From contig NZ_JAKRNK010000002.1 in assembly GCF_022346885.1 (NCBI RefSeq), positions 248,001 through 312,000 of the forward strand: a DNA stretch of 64,000 nucleotides, in the 5' to 3' direction. The position numbers were made by a program, and so were the translations under genes. Under the pieces are notes generated by a model, which saw only the letters and a list, made by a program, of their open reading frames with translations, was not told the origin of the DNA and did no database searches. This document shows, piece after piece, positions 55,920 to 64,000 of the stretch (positions are counted from its first letter, which is position 1; each line of letters begins with the position of its first letter). The stretch is from Paenibacillus sp. ACRRX. Lineage in GTDB: Bacteria > Bacillota > Bacilli > Paenibacillales > Paenibacillaceae.

Positions 55920-57383
55920 CTATATGCTTGTCCGATTCATCGCAACAGGCGGCTCATGACGACTCGGCAAGGATACCAGCACGGTTGTGCCTTGTCCTGC
56001 CTCACTTAGGATCGTCATCTCGCCACCGTGAACTTTAATAATTTCATCTGTTATGGCCAGACCTAGTCCCGTACCTCCACGATCAGGGTTCACCTGATAA
56101 AACTTATCCATCACTTTAGTCAGATGATCTTCACTTATGCCAATACCTTGGTCAATTACACGAACCTCGCATTGTTGATCATTCCACTCCAGCCTGACGG
56201 TGATTGTAGAATGCAAAGGTGAAAACTTAATAGCATTATCGATTAAATTAAGAAATACTTGCTTTAATCGATTCGTGTCTCCATACAATTCACATTCTGA
56301 GTGGAATGATTCAGAATGTTCCAGTTTAAGTGTAATATCCTTCTGATCAGCTTTCATCTTAACCTGGAACAGCGTCTCTTCCAGCAAAGAATGGAGCTTA
56401 ACAGGCTGCCAATGAAGCTGAAGACGATCCTGCTGGAGCTTTGAGAAATCAAGCAATTCCTCTACCAGACCAATAAGACGATCAGTCTCCTTCGTAATGA
56501 TGTTCAGCCCAAGCTTCATTTCTTCCTGGTCGGTCATACTGCCTGACTGTAATGTCTCACTCCAGCCTTTGATACCTGTTAAAGGTGTTCGAAGCTCATG
56601 AGATATAGAAGAGATAAAATCATTTTTTAATTCATTACTGCGTACGATCTCGTGTGCCATAAAATTCAGTGTCTTGGCCAAATCACCAAGCTCATATTTA
56701 TAGCCTTCTTTCACTTTGATGTCAAATCTCCCTCGTGCCATCTGTGCAGACGCTGCTGTAATTTCATTAATGGGGCTGACAATTGAGTTAGCTAACCCAA
56801 AACTTACAATTAACACTAACACCAGCACAGAAATAGATACCACAATGGACAACAATACGATGTTGTTTAACCTGCTGTTTACGGTTTCCATTGATGTTAC
56901 CAGCCTAAGTATATACTGTATATCGCCTTTTCCCATTAGCGGAGTAGCCAGCGACATGACCGTTTCTCCCGTACCGATCTGCTTGCCAACCCACCTTGTA
57001 GTCTTCAGATCTTGCGAGGCGGTAATCACGTCTGATGTCTTGATCACATCACTGATCTGAAATCCACTTGAAGAGATGAGCACATTGCCGTTCTTATCCA
57101 ATATTTGCACTTCTGCTTTTTCCAGATGAAACAGCTTCAGTAATTCTGGCAGCCAGGTTCGATCATCTTCAGAATACAAAATGCTAACGTATCGTTGATA
57201 GTAAGATGATGTCGCAGAAGCGTGGTACTTGAGATGATTGGAGACTGAATCATAATAATAAGTCCGTACTGCCAGCATAAAGATAATTTCCAATATCAAC
57301 ATCGTTAAAAACACAACGATAAAATAGTGCATTACGACAGAACGCCGAATGCCTGGTTTTATGAAGAAACGGTTCCCTTCCAT
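55920..57383 (-). CDS. Sensor histidine kinase with periplasmic-type sensor and HAMP
   Basis: 487 aa from ATG at 57383 (an upstream start at 57401 is less likely). Membrane helix 18-40, outer sensor domain about 41-172, second helix 173-197, HAMP about 196-250, phospho-acceptor SSISHELRTPLTGIKGW with His262, N-box FLNLIDNAIKFS, G1 DQGIGI, and GGTGLGLAI. WalK/ResE-type. Overlaps the response regulator stop by about 25 nt. Confidence 0.92.
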   Translation of the reverse strand: MEGNRFFIKPGIRRSVVMHYFIVVFLTMLILEIIFMLAVRTYYYDSVSNHLKYHASATSSYYQRYVSILYSEDDRTWLPELLKLFHLEKAEVQILDKNGNVLISSSGFQISDVIKTSDVITASQDLKTTRWVGKQIGTGETVMSLATPLMGKGDIQYILRLVTSMETVNSRLNNIVLLSIVVSISVLVLVLIVSFGLANSIVSPINEITAASAQMARGRFDIKVKEGYKYELGDLAKTLNFMAHEIVRSNELKNDFISSISHELRTPLTGIKGWSETLQSGSMTDQEEMKLGLNIITKETDRLIGLVEELLDFSKLQQDRLQLHWQPVKLHSLLEETLFQVKMKADQKDITLKLEHSESFHSECELYGDTNRLKQVFLNLIDNAIKFSPLHSTITVRLEWNDQQCEVRVIDQGIGISEDHLTKVMDKFYQVNPDRGGTGLGLAITDEIIKVHGGEMTILSEAGQGTTVLVSLPSRHEPPVAMNRTSI

Positions 57384-58060
57384 TTGTATCCATGTCCCCA
57401 AACTGTTTCAATGTATTTTGGTGATGAGGGCTCGTCTTCTATCTTTTGACGTAAACGCCGAACGTTCACATCCACAATCTTTGGATCACCCATATAATCT
57501 TTGCCCCATACATGATCCAATAAAATATCTCTGCTAAGTGTCATTTCTTCCTTTTCCATAAAATATTGGATTAAGGAAAATTCCGTTGGTGTTAAGTCAA
57601 TGACCTCGTCGTGTTTGAGAAATCGCTTTGCGATCAGATCCAACGTAAATGGTCCTGAATGATAAATCACTTTCTGAGATGCTTGCTGGTACGAATGCAC
57701 ACGCCGCAATAATGACTGAATACGCGCAACAAGCTCTGTTGGACTGAAGGGCTTGCTGACATGATCATCAGCACCGACAGACAAGGCATACACCTTGTCC
57801 TGTTCCTGCACTTTGGCAGTCAAGAATATAATGCCGATTCGTTCATTTTGCTCCCGAATGCGCCTACATACTTCGAATCCATCTATCCCAGGCACCATCA
57901 CATCCAGGAGAGCAATATCAATGGTGGGATCTACTAACAGTTTCTCCAACGCTTCATTACCATTTGAGGCTTCCACAACCTCAAACCCATTTCGTTTCAG
58001 GTTAATGACAATAAAGCTGCGAATGGACTCTTCATCTTCCATAATTAATATTTTAGTCAT
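57359..58060 (-). CDS. OmpR/PhoB family response regulator
   Basis: 233 aa. Acid residues MEDEES, phospho-acceptor Asp53 in LLDVMVPGID, SKPFSPTEL with the conserved Lys, and winged helix with DLTPTEFSLIQYF and KIVDVNVRRLRQKIEDE, ending TVWGHGYKW. Lies between the lipoprotein gene (22 nt upstream) and the overlapping kinase gene, so all three form an operon. Confidence 0.93.
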   Translation of the reverse strand: MTKILIMEDEESIRSFIVINLKRNGFEVVEASNGNEALEKLLVDPTIDIALLDVMVPGIDGFEVCRRIREQNERIGIIFLTAKVQEQDKVYALSVGADDHVSKPFSPTELVARIQSLLRRVHSYQQASQKVIYHSGPFTLDLIAKRFLKHDEVIDLTPTEFSLIQYFMEKEEMTLSRDILLDHVWGKDYMGDPKIVDVNVRRLRQKIEDEPSSPKYIETVWGHGYKWKGTVSS

Positions 58061-58081
58061 TTCTGATGACTCCTTTCTACT

Positions 58082-59413
58082 TTACGGCTTTACTGCTTCC
58101 TCGGGCTTGGTCTGTTCTACGGTTGGCAGCTTAGGCGTACCGTCGTTCAGCCGCAGTTGTTCTTTGCTGTATATACCGATGACTTCGTCACCATAAGCAG
58201 CTAAATAAGTCCACTTATCTTTGTAACGCTCCCATGTCTCGACACTGAAGAAGCGGACCTCCGCTAATGTTTCATTGGTGTTAAAATCAATAAATCTTAA
58301 GTATTCATTAATATTGGACTTTGTATCAATGGATACGCGTCCATACCAGGACACAGGAATCGTAAAATGGAACCGCTCCATATAATCCCTGAACTGCTTC
58401 TGGACAAGCCGTAAATCATTTTTTCCATCCCATTGATAATAACTTTGGAAAAATGGGATCTCATACTCTTCATAATAGTCTTCCCAACCCTCAGGACGCT
58501 CTGGAATGGGGATCTCAATAATACCATCTGCGTTAATATCCGAACTTAAAATCGTTCGTTTTTTGATTGTTAGATCCTTCGGAAATACTTCTTTTAGCTC
58601 TCCAGATTCTGATAAGGTAACCGCTATTGTAAAACTGTAATTAGCACCCGCGTTAGCATCCATAACAATGCCCCGCTTGTCCTTGCTAATATAACCAGAC
58701 ATGACATTCAAGAACCCATTGATCTCATTGTCCATCACTTTTTCCGTCATCTTCTTCAACTTGTCTTCATCGTATTTATACTGACTTAATACCGGTGGCT
58801 TCGACTTGTGGTTCGTGACTACATACAACTCGTTCTTCATATTCCGATCAAGATCGTCAATGACATATTGTGCATAAGGCTGCTCAAATATTTTAGTTAA
58901 CTGATTGTTATTAAATGAATAAATAATCATGCCCTTATTGGAATCTGATTCCGGGTAACTGTATCCAATCACCAGGTCCAGCGTATTATCATTGGTCAAG
59001 TCCACGATATCGACACGATCCAGTTTAACGCCTTCTCCATCAAAATCAACCGTCTTGCTCCATGTCTTGCCATCACTTTGTAGAATCATCCCGTGTATTC
59101 GAACTTCGCGGTCAGGTGTCTCGTAGAATACGATAGCCTCAGCTTGTCCGTCGTTATTCAGATCGGCAATCCGGATCGCACTATTATCCGACGAATTCGT
59201 TGGACGAATAATAGCGCCTCCCTCCGGCAGATGCGAAGTTATGATGCTCATCAGGCTCGCCTGTTCATCAGGCAATCTAGGCACACTTAATAAGGATTTG
59301 GGGTCTTGCACCCATTCGCAACCGCTCAGCAGAAAAGTGAACACAACGAGCACTATCCATACGCTGCGTCTTGAGCGCACGCTTCTCAATCTCATCCCTC
59401 TTTTCATACCCAT
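58082..59413 (-). CDS. Lipoprotein with VCBS/FG-GAP-type repeats
   Basis: 443 aa. Signal with lipobox LLSGC (Cys32 if ATG at 59413). Repeat-like strands with Ca-binding loops: IRIADLNNDGQAEAIVFYET, VDIVDLTNDNTLDLVIGYSY and LSSDINADGIIEIPIPE. Probably an integrin-like beta-propeller on the outer face of the membrane. First gene in an operon with the regulator and kinase, so it may be the input for that kinase. The start is uncertain among three nearby ATGs. Confidence 0.85.
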   Translation of the reverse strand: MGMKRGMRLRSVRSRRSVWIVLVVFTFLLSGCEWVQDPKSLLSVPRLPDEQASLMSIITSHLPEGGAIIRPTNSSDNSAIRIADLNNDGQAEAIVFYETPDREVRIHGMILQSDGKTWSKTVDFDGEGVKLDRVDIVDLTNDNTLDLVIGYSYPESDSNKGMIIYSFNNNQLTKIFEQPYAQYVIDDLDRNMKNELYVVTNHKSKPPVLSQYKYDEDKLKKMTEKVMDNEINGFLNVMSGYISKDKRGIVMDANAGANYSFTIAVTLSESGELKEVFPKDLTIKKRTILSSDINADGIIEIPIPERPEGWEDYYEEYEIPFFQSYYQWDGKNDLRLVQKQFRDYMERFHFTIPVSWYGRVSIDTKSNINEYLRFIDFNTNETLAEVRFFSVETWERYKDKWTYLAAYGDEVIGIYSKEQLRLNDGTPKLPTVEQTKPEEAVKP

Positions 59414-59621
59414 TTCTTGTTTACATTGTTCGCAAACAATACTTAATTATACGAGTTATTTGGTGAATTAGTAACGAGAATACATATACTATATATCTAG
59501 TTAGCCTTGTGCTGAACATTTACTTACAACTGAAAGCGCACATTCACTTTTATGTTGCCGAGTTCAGTCTTAGTCATCAGGATTAGAGACCCATACTGCT
59601 CCCTGCGCACCTTTCTCATTA

Positions 59622-59650
59622 TAAAAAAAAAATGTCACCAATAGGTGACA
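59622..59650 (-). terminator. Intrinsic terminator of the DUF3298 gene
   Basis: TGTCACC (59633-59639) / GGTGACA (59644-59650). On the minus strand it is followed by about eleven T residues (59632-59622). Confidence 0.88.
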
Positions 59651-59709
59651 AACCCATTACAAAGCAAGTTGCTCTTCCTCGTGAATAGCACAGCGTGACC
59701 TGCTTAATA

Positions 59710-60327
59710 TTAGTACCACAATGTATCTATGACACCATTTTCAGCCTTAATATCATTCAGATCATAAATAGAAATCGGAAAATATAAAAAACCATAAACA
59801 TAAGCAGCCAATTCATACAAACCAAAGAAAAGGACCAGTGCTTTATCGGTCATGTAAAAATCCTGATCCGGTCTAATTTTAGTAAAAGGCTCCAGCGTAG
59901 GGATGTCTCTTTGCTTAATCTGTCGACTCACATTGGCGCTTAATAACTCCACATAAGGGGCGCTTGGCTTAAATAAATCAGACAACATATACAGCTTTCC
60001 TGTATTAACATCAAATGTCAGGCCACGCTGATAAGTCATGCCATGCGCTGCTCCTTGCGGATATCCGTACACAGTTAACGTTAGGCTGAGCAATCCTCTT
60101 TCGTTTAGCTTGATTTCAAAAGACCCCATAACTTCTGTCTGTTCGTTTTCTTCATAACCAGTCATCCGAATGAGCTCAATGACGGTTTGGTGAATCATCT
60201 GATTGATCGTCTTGGCTGCGAGCGGGGCTTGGGCATTTAAAATTTGCGGCACATATACTTCTAACTTCGGTTTATTGATCTTGTGAGGTACGATAGGCAC
60301 AGGAAGCGGATATAACGTCGTAGCCAT
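59710..60327 (-). CDS. DUF4163/DUF3298 (RsiV-like) domain protein
   Basis: 205 aa; soluble, no signal or membrane helix visible. IKLNERGLLSLTLTVYGYPQ followed by GAAHGMTYQRGLTFDVNTGK, then LSDLF, PYVELL and IRPDQDFYMTDKALVLFF are the DUF3298 hallmarks found in the outer part of anti-sigma RsiV. No sigma factor is adjacent. Function unknown. Confidence 0.82.
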   Translation of the reverse strand: MATTLYPLPVPIVPHKINKPKLEVYVPQILNAQAPLAAKTINQMIHQTVIELIRMTGYEENEQTEVMGSFEIKLNERGLLSLTLTVYGYPQGAAHGMTYQRGLTFDVNTGKLYMLSDLFKPSAPYVELLSANVSRQIKQRDIPTLEPFTKIRPDQDFYMTDKALVLFFGLYELAAYVYGFLYFPISIYDLNDIKAENGVIDTLWY

Positions 60328-60467
60328 CTTAACACTCCTTTAGACTATACTAATAAAAGAATATGACAGCAAACGGACATTATTAACAATCCCCATCAAT
60401 TACATTTGATAAAAATAATATTCATCCTCACGATAACAACGAATGGACACTTCCTCCATAATAAACA

Positions 60468-60530
60468 AATAACAATCCCACCTTTGAAATGGCTGTTTTT
60501 CCTTCCATTTAAACGGGCGGGATTGTTATT
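60468..60530. terminator. Nested hairpin after the PhnC-like gene
   Basis: Outer stem AATAACAATCCC (60468-60479) / GGGATTGTTATT (60519-60530), with an inner GAAATGG/CCATTT stem. T-rich tails on both sides; it lies directly past the ATPase gene stop. Confidence 0.7.
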
Positions 60531-60531
60531 T

Positions 60532-61263
60532 TTATAGTGATAATTTCATCTTTTCACCATGCAGCAGCCTACGACCGCGAATATCAACTTTAATCTCCCC
60601 ATCAGCCAGTCCCCAAATTCTCGAACAATATTTCTCTGCTAATTCGACTTGATGAAACACCGCAATGACCGTACATTGCTCACGTTCACACAAATCTTTG
60701 AACGTGCTCAGAACTGACTCGGCTGATTTCGGATCTAATCCCAATACAGGTTCATCTGCCAAGATCACCTTCGCGCCATGCACCAATGCTCTCGCTATAG
60801 CTACTCGCTGCTTTTCTCCACCGCTGAGATTGGATGTAATCATATGCGCTTTATCGAGCAAGCCGAGCTGTTCAAGCGTATCCATCGCTCCCATATAATC
60901 ATCGTTCCGGATCATCCCTGTTACCATCCGCCATAACGGTGTTTGATGCGCTCTGCCAATTAACACATTTTTTAACGCTTTTCGGTTAGATGATAGTACT
61001 GGATTTTGCTCCAAGTAAGCGCATTCTCGTTTGACTTTACTTTTACCTGATGATCCAAGCTTAAAAATGTCTGTACCATCAATTGTATATTTACCGCTTG
61101 TCCAACTCTCCTGCAGCGCCAAGCATTTCAGCAATGTCGACTTTCCGCTTCCGCTAGCACCTACAATACCGATAAACTCTCCATTATGGATATCTGCAAA
61201 TACGTTACGCAGCACCGTCGTTGAAGGTGGATATTGTTTGTTCAGCCTCTCTATTTTTAACAT
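60532..61263 (-). CDS. ABC transporter ATP-binding protein (PhnC-like), orphan
   Basis: 243 aa. Walker A VGASGSGKSTLLKCL, Q-loop CAYLEQNPVLSSNRKALKNV, signature LSGGEKQRVAIARALVHGA, Walker B VILADEPVLGLDP, H-loop VFHQVE. LSSNRKALKNVLIGR and MDTLEQLGL resemble PhnC of phosphonate uptake. No permease or binding protein is near. It may work with partners encoded elsewhere or as a soluble ABC protein. Confidence 0.85.
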   Translation of the reverse strand: MLKIERLNKQYPPSTTVLRNVFADIHNGEFIGIVGASGSGKSTLLKCLALQESWTSGKYTIDGTDIFKLGSSGKSKVKRECAYLEQNPVLSSNRKALKNVLIGRAHQTPLWRMVTGMIRNDDYMGAMDTLEQLGLLDKAHMITSNLSGGEKQRVAIARALVHGAKVILADEPVLGLDPKSAESVLSTFKDLCEREQCTVIAVFHQVELAEKYCSRIWGLADGEIKVDIRGRRLLHGEKMKLSL

Positions 61264-61511
61264 GACCTTGTCTCCTCCCCAACCCTAATCCATGATCACA
61301 TGCTTACACCAATGCCGATTTCTTCCTTTATACACCAAAATGGATTCCTACTTAAGTCTACCAGCGCCTCTTTATATGTAATTATCTTCACTTAGACGCT
61401 ATCCTTAAATTATAGAAAAGGTCGCCACTTCGTGCAAGCGTCTTCCAACTCTTGAACAAAGTAACGACCTGAATGAAAGTTTACATTATGATCGTGATAA
61501 TAACGGAATCA

Positions 61512-62690
61512 TCATGCTGCTTCTCTTACTTTCCCACGGAAACGGAAGCCCATCACCGAGAATAAAATGTACCAGATGCCAAGCAGGTAGAACATACTTC
61601 CAATCGAGACATATTGAATACCCAGACCACCGAGATTAGGGCCAATAATACTTCCGATACTGAAATGGATGGACGCTATGACATTGGAAGATGGCAAGTA
61701 AGCGCGCGGCAATATATCTGCCGCATATGCCAAACCAAGGGAGAAGAACGATCCCACTAATCCACCCACTAACATAAATAATACGAGAATAGCCCAAGGG
61801 TTATCTCCAACTAGTGGGATGAGGAAAAATCCTCCCCCTCCAAGCAAGCCGCAGCTGATTAATACGGCTTTACGATTAACCCGGTCACTCAGCATACCTA
61901 ATGGCAATTGAAGAATTAGCCCACCTATGCCGAAGAACGGCAGTAAATAGGATATCCAGTGCTGTTCAAGCCCAATGCGGAGCGCATAAATCGGGAAATT
62001 GCTGTTCATTGATGCTTCCATATATCCATACAGAAGCGGCGGCAGCAAAGCGAACCAAGCCCACTGGTATGAGCGGCGGTAGCGCTTTTCTGGGCGTTCT
62101 GCGCCATGAACTGCATCTGCTTGCTGGCTAGGAAGCTTCCACCACACGATCAAAATGACAACGAAGAACATACATACGATCGCGATAAATGGAGCAGCAT
62201 CGCTGATTTTCAACAAATTGATACCTAACGGCCCGAAGCTGAAGCCTACTCCATACGCCATGCCGTATAGCGAGATATTCCGGCCGCGACGATTGGCAGG
62301 ACTTACAGACACTGCCCACAGCTGCGTCGCATAATGCAAGGCGCTGTCTCCCATGCCAACGATAATCCTCAACACAAACCATACGCCTATGCTAGGAAAC
62401 AATGGGAACAATCCCAATGCCACCGTAACTACGATCATTCCTCCAAGGAGCATCCGCTTGTATCCGACCTTAATTAGGATACGTTCAACTAAGAACATCA
62501 TGCCAAAAACACCGACATATAAAGCTGTGGCATTTAATCCATTGACATCGGACGGAACCCCCATCCTTTCCAAAAATATCGTCAACAAAGGCAGCAATAA
62601 GCCTTGGCTCAGCCCTGTGAACATAACAACTACGATTAAGATAACAAACTGCCACGTAGAGGATGTTGTGGGACGACGAGATGCTAACAT
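61512..62690 (-). CDS. MFS transporter
   Basis: 392 aa from ATG at 62690 (GGAGGG upstream); a frame to 62762 is unlikely. About 12 hydrophobic helices. The 2-3 loop reads ILIKVGYKRMLLGGM and the 8-9 loop GMLSDRVNRKAVLISCG, MFS signature positions. Probably a drug or metabolite efflux pump. Monocistronic. Confidence 0.88.
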   Translation of the reverse strand: MLASRRPTTSSTWQFVILIVVVMFTGLSQGLLLPLLTIFLERMGVPSDVNGLNATALYVGVFGMMFLVERILIKVGYKRMLLGGMIVVTVALGLFPLFPSIGVWFVLRIIVGMGDSALHYATQLWAVSVSPANRRGRNISLYGMAYGVGFSFGPLGINLLKISDAAPFIAIVCMFFVVILIVWWKLPSQQADAVHGAERPEKRYRRSYQWAWFALLPPLLYGYMEASMNSNFPIYALRIGLEQHWISYLLPFFGIGGLILQLPLGMLSDRVNRKAVLISCGLLGGGGFFLIPLVGDNPWAILVLFMLVGGLVGSFFSLGLAYAADILPRAYLPSSNVIASIHFSIGSIIGPNLGGLGIQYVSIGSMFYLLGIWYILFSVMGFRFRGKVREAA

Positions 62691-63118
62691 TTCATTCCCT
62701 CCACTATATCTGTAAATTACACAACAAAAAGCATGGATACGATCTGACCCATGCAATGACAAGCCAACCTTTTAACATTATATGATGAGTGCTTAACAAA
62801 GCAACCTTTTGTAGCAAGGTTTCCACCCGAGACTACATACAAAAATCACAAAAAAGTCACAAAAGCATGGGATTAGTAAAGCATCAGCCCTTTTTAATGT
62901 TTAATTAAACATATGTCAATTTTATTGCGTATTTAAGTTATATAGTTTAGCAATAAAACAAAATATAAACATAAAAACCGGTATCTATCAATGTAAAAGT
63001 TATAATTATACGTAGTATCCCAAATAAATGAACAATTCACATTAATTTTAATTGCCATATTTTGATAAATGTAATAGAGTATATCTGTATTAAAAATTAG
63101 CTAATAGGAGGGATTTAC
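62691..63118. other. AT-rich intergenic region before the crystallin gene
   Basis: About 430 nt. An inverted repeat TTTTATTGC (62920-62928) / GCAATAAAA (62950-62958) is visible. GGAGGG precedes the next ATG. No gene supported. Confidence 0.4.
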
Positions 63119-63772
63119 ATGAAAGGTGTAGTTAAGTTAATAGGAGCTTTTACAACGTTTGTGCTGGTATTTATCACACTAGGGTCAATTCCAGTGTCCG
63201 CGGGCATATTCGACCCACCACCTCGACCAGTTGCCTATTTATGTACGGATGCAGACTATCAGGGTCATTGCATAGGTCTAGTTCCAGGTCTTATTTATAG
63301 ACTGGATGAGCGCGGCTTCAATGACATGGCTTCTTCTATCAGATTTGAAAGTGATCGTGCACAAGTTACTGTATTTGAACATCTAGCTTATCTTGGTCGC
63401 AGCACCACTTATAATTTTAGCGACCGAGACCTGAGTGATGAGTATATTGGAAACGATACCGTCTCCTCTGTCTGGGTTTCAGCTTACGACAGTAACGCTG
63501 ATCTTTTTGGTGTTTACTTGTATGATCATGCTGGAATGAGCGGTGATTGGATTAGATTACTTTCTAGCGCGAACACTATTCAACTCAATGATAAAGTTTC
63601 ATCGATTCGCATTGTAGGAGCATATGACATAACCATCTATGAGCATGCCGATTTTACTGGAAGAAGCTTAAGTTTCAGGGGCACAGCCAATTATCCCGGA
63701 GTGGAAATAAGCGACTTGGTTCCTTATGGATTTAATGACATTACATCTAGTATAATCATTACAAAACTCTGA
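63119..63772 (+). CDS. Secreted two-domain beta-gamma crystallin
   Basis: 217 aa, GGAGGG before ATG, signal peptide ending near PVSA. Two crystallin domains (about 38-122 and 130-217), each of two Greek-key motifs with strand patterns such as VYLYDHAGMSGDW and ITIYEHADFTGRS. All four calcium motifs of the N/D-N/D-x-x-S/T-S type are intact: NDMASS, NDTVSS, NDKVSS, NDITSS. Expected to bind Ca outside the cell. Function may be protective or antagonistic; unknown. Confidence 0.88.
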   Translation: MKGVVKLIGAFTTFVLVFITLGSIPVSAGIFDPPPRPVAYLCTDADYQGHCIGLVPGLIYRLDERGFNDMASSIRFESDRAQVTVFEHLAYLGRSTTYNFSDRDLSDEYIGNDTVSSVWVSAYDSNADLFGVYLYDHAGMSGDWIRLLSSANTIQLNDKVSSIRIVGAYDITIYEHADFTGRSLSFRGTANYPGVEISDLVPYGFNDITSSIIITKL

Positions 63773-64000
63773 ACTCCAAATTCCTCTTGTCTTCCTATCA
63801 CCTGTAAGACATCACGTCTTAGCCTCCATAATTAATTTATGACTTACCTTCTTCTCTTTTATTTATCGAATTGCAATTCCTCTCTATTCTCTCAAATCTC
63901 CTTAGTGACAACATCATATGGAAAATAGTCATTTCTGTCCTGTTTCTTTAGTACTTTTCAAACCGAATAGAATCCAAGCAGCCAGGATCTCACGGACTTG

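Overview
The window looks like a low-to-moderate GC Firmicutes chromosome of the Paenibacillus/Brevibacillus type. The basis is AGGAGG-like ribosome sites throughout, frequent TTG and GTG starts, a trans-AT polyketide synthase, BlaI/BlaR1-type regulation, a rifamycin phosphotransferase, a chitin-active AA10 oxygenase with FnIII and CBM5/12 modules, and a type I-C-like CRISPR repeat. The genus is inferred from gene content only. No rRNA or tRNA was recognised.

Layout. (1) 1-13048, minus strand: the 5' part of a trans-AT PKS operon that runs off the left edge. It holds a 3.6 kaa synthase (KS-DH-KR-ACP-DH*-ACP-KS-KR-ACP-KS0), a free-standing DH and a tandem acyltransferase, and a terminator-like hairpin sits in the leader. 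(2) 13.7-18.2 kb: a DUF4386 membrane protein, then an rph-methyltransferase pair. (3) 18.5-21.9 kb: a BlaI/BlaR1-like circuit in which the beta-lactam sensor is replaced by a domain that also exists as a secreted protein under matching BlaI operators. (4) 22.2-31 kb: a run of SUKH, DUF4375, DUF6138-like, ankyrin and DUF1963-like genes resembling a polyimmunity locus without a toxin, followed by a phosphoesterase and a beta-propeller protein. (5) 31.3-36.1 kb: a methyltransferase, then Rrf2 regulator, thioredoxin reductase-like and thioredoxin genes with a shared candidate Rrf2 operator, and an AraC regulator divergent from an NAD(P)H oxidoreductase. (6) 36.4-42.8 kb: a MerR-type promoter-like site, a GNAT relic, an alpha/beta hydrolase, and a response regulator-kinase-ABC ATPase-FtsX permease operon. 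(7) 43.2-50.6 kb: an ArsR-type regulator divergent from a GH2 glycosidase with matching dyads, a YdcF-like protein, a DAO-type oxidase and the AA10 oxygenase. (8) 50.6-53.9 kb: a GNAT gene, an anchored unknown protein, then an orphan CRISPR array ending against a decayed IS3 transposase. (9) 53.9-64 kb: HpaB-type hydroxylase with a coupled small ORF, a VCBS lipoprotein-regulator-kinase operon, a DUF3298 protein, an orphan PhnC-like ATPase, an MFS transporter and a secreted two-domain beta-gamma crystallin.

The strongest candidates for new biology are the BlaR1-like receptor plus its secreted look-alike, the unusual PKS architecture (ACP-DH*-ACP, and KS0 followed by a detached DH), and the paired Rrf2 sites in the thioredoxin locus. 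No cas genes, mobile-element ends or thioesterase were seen.
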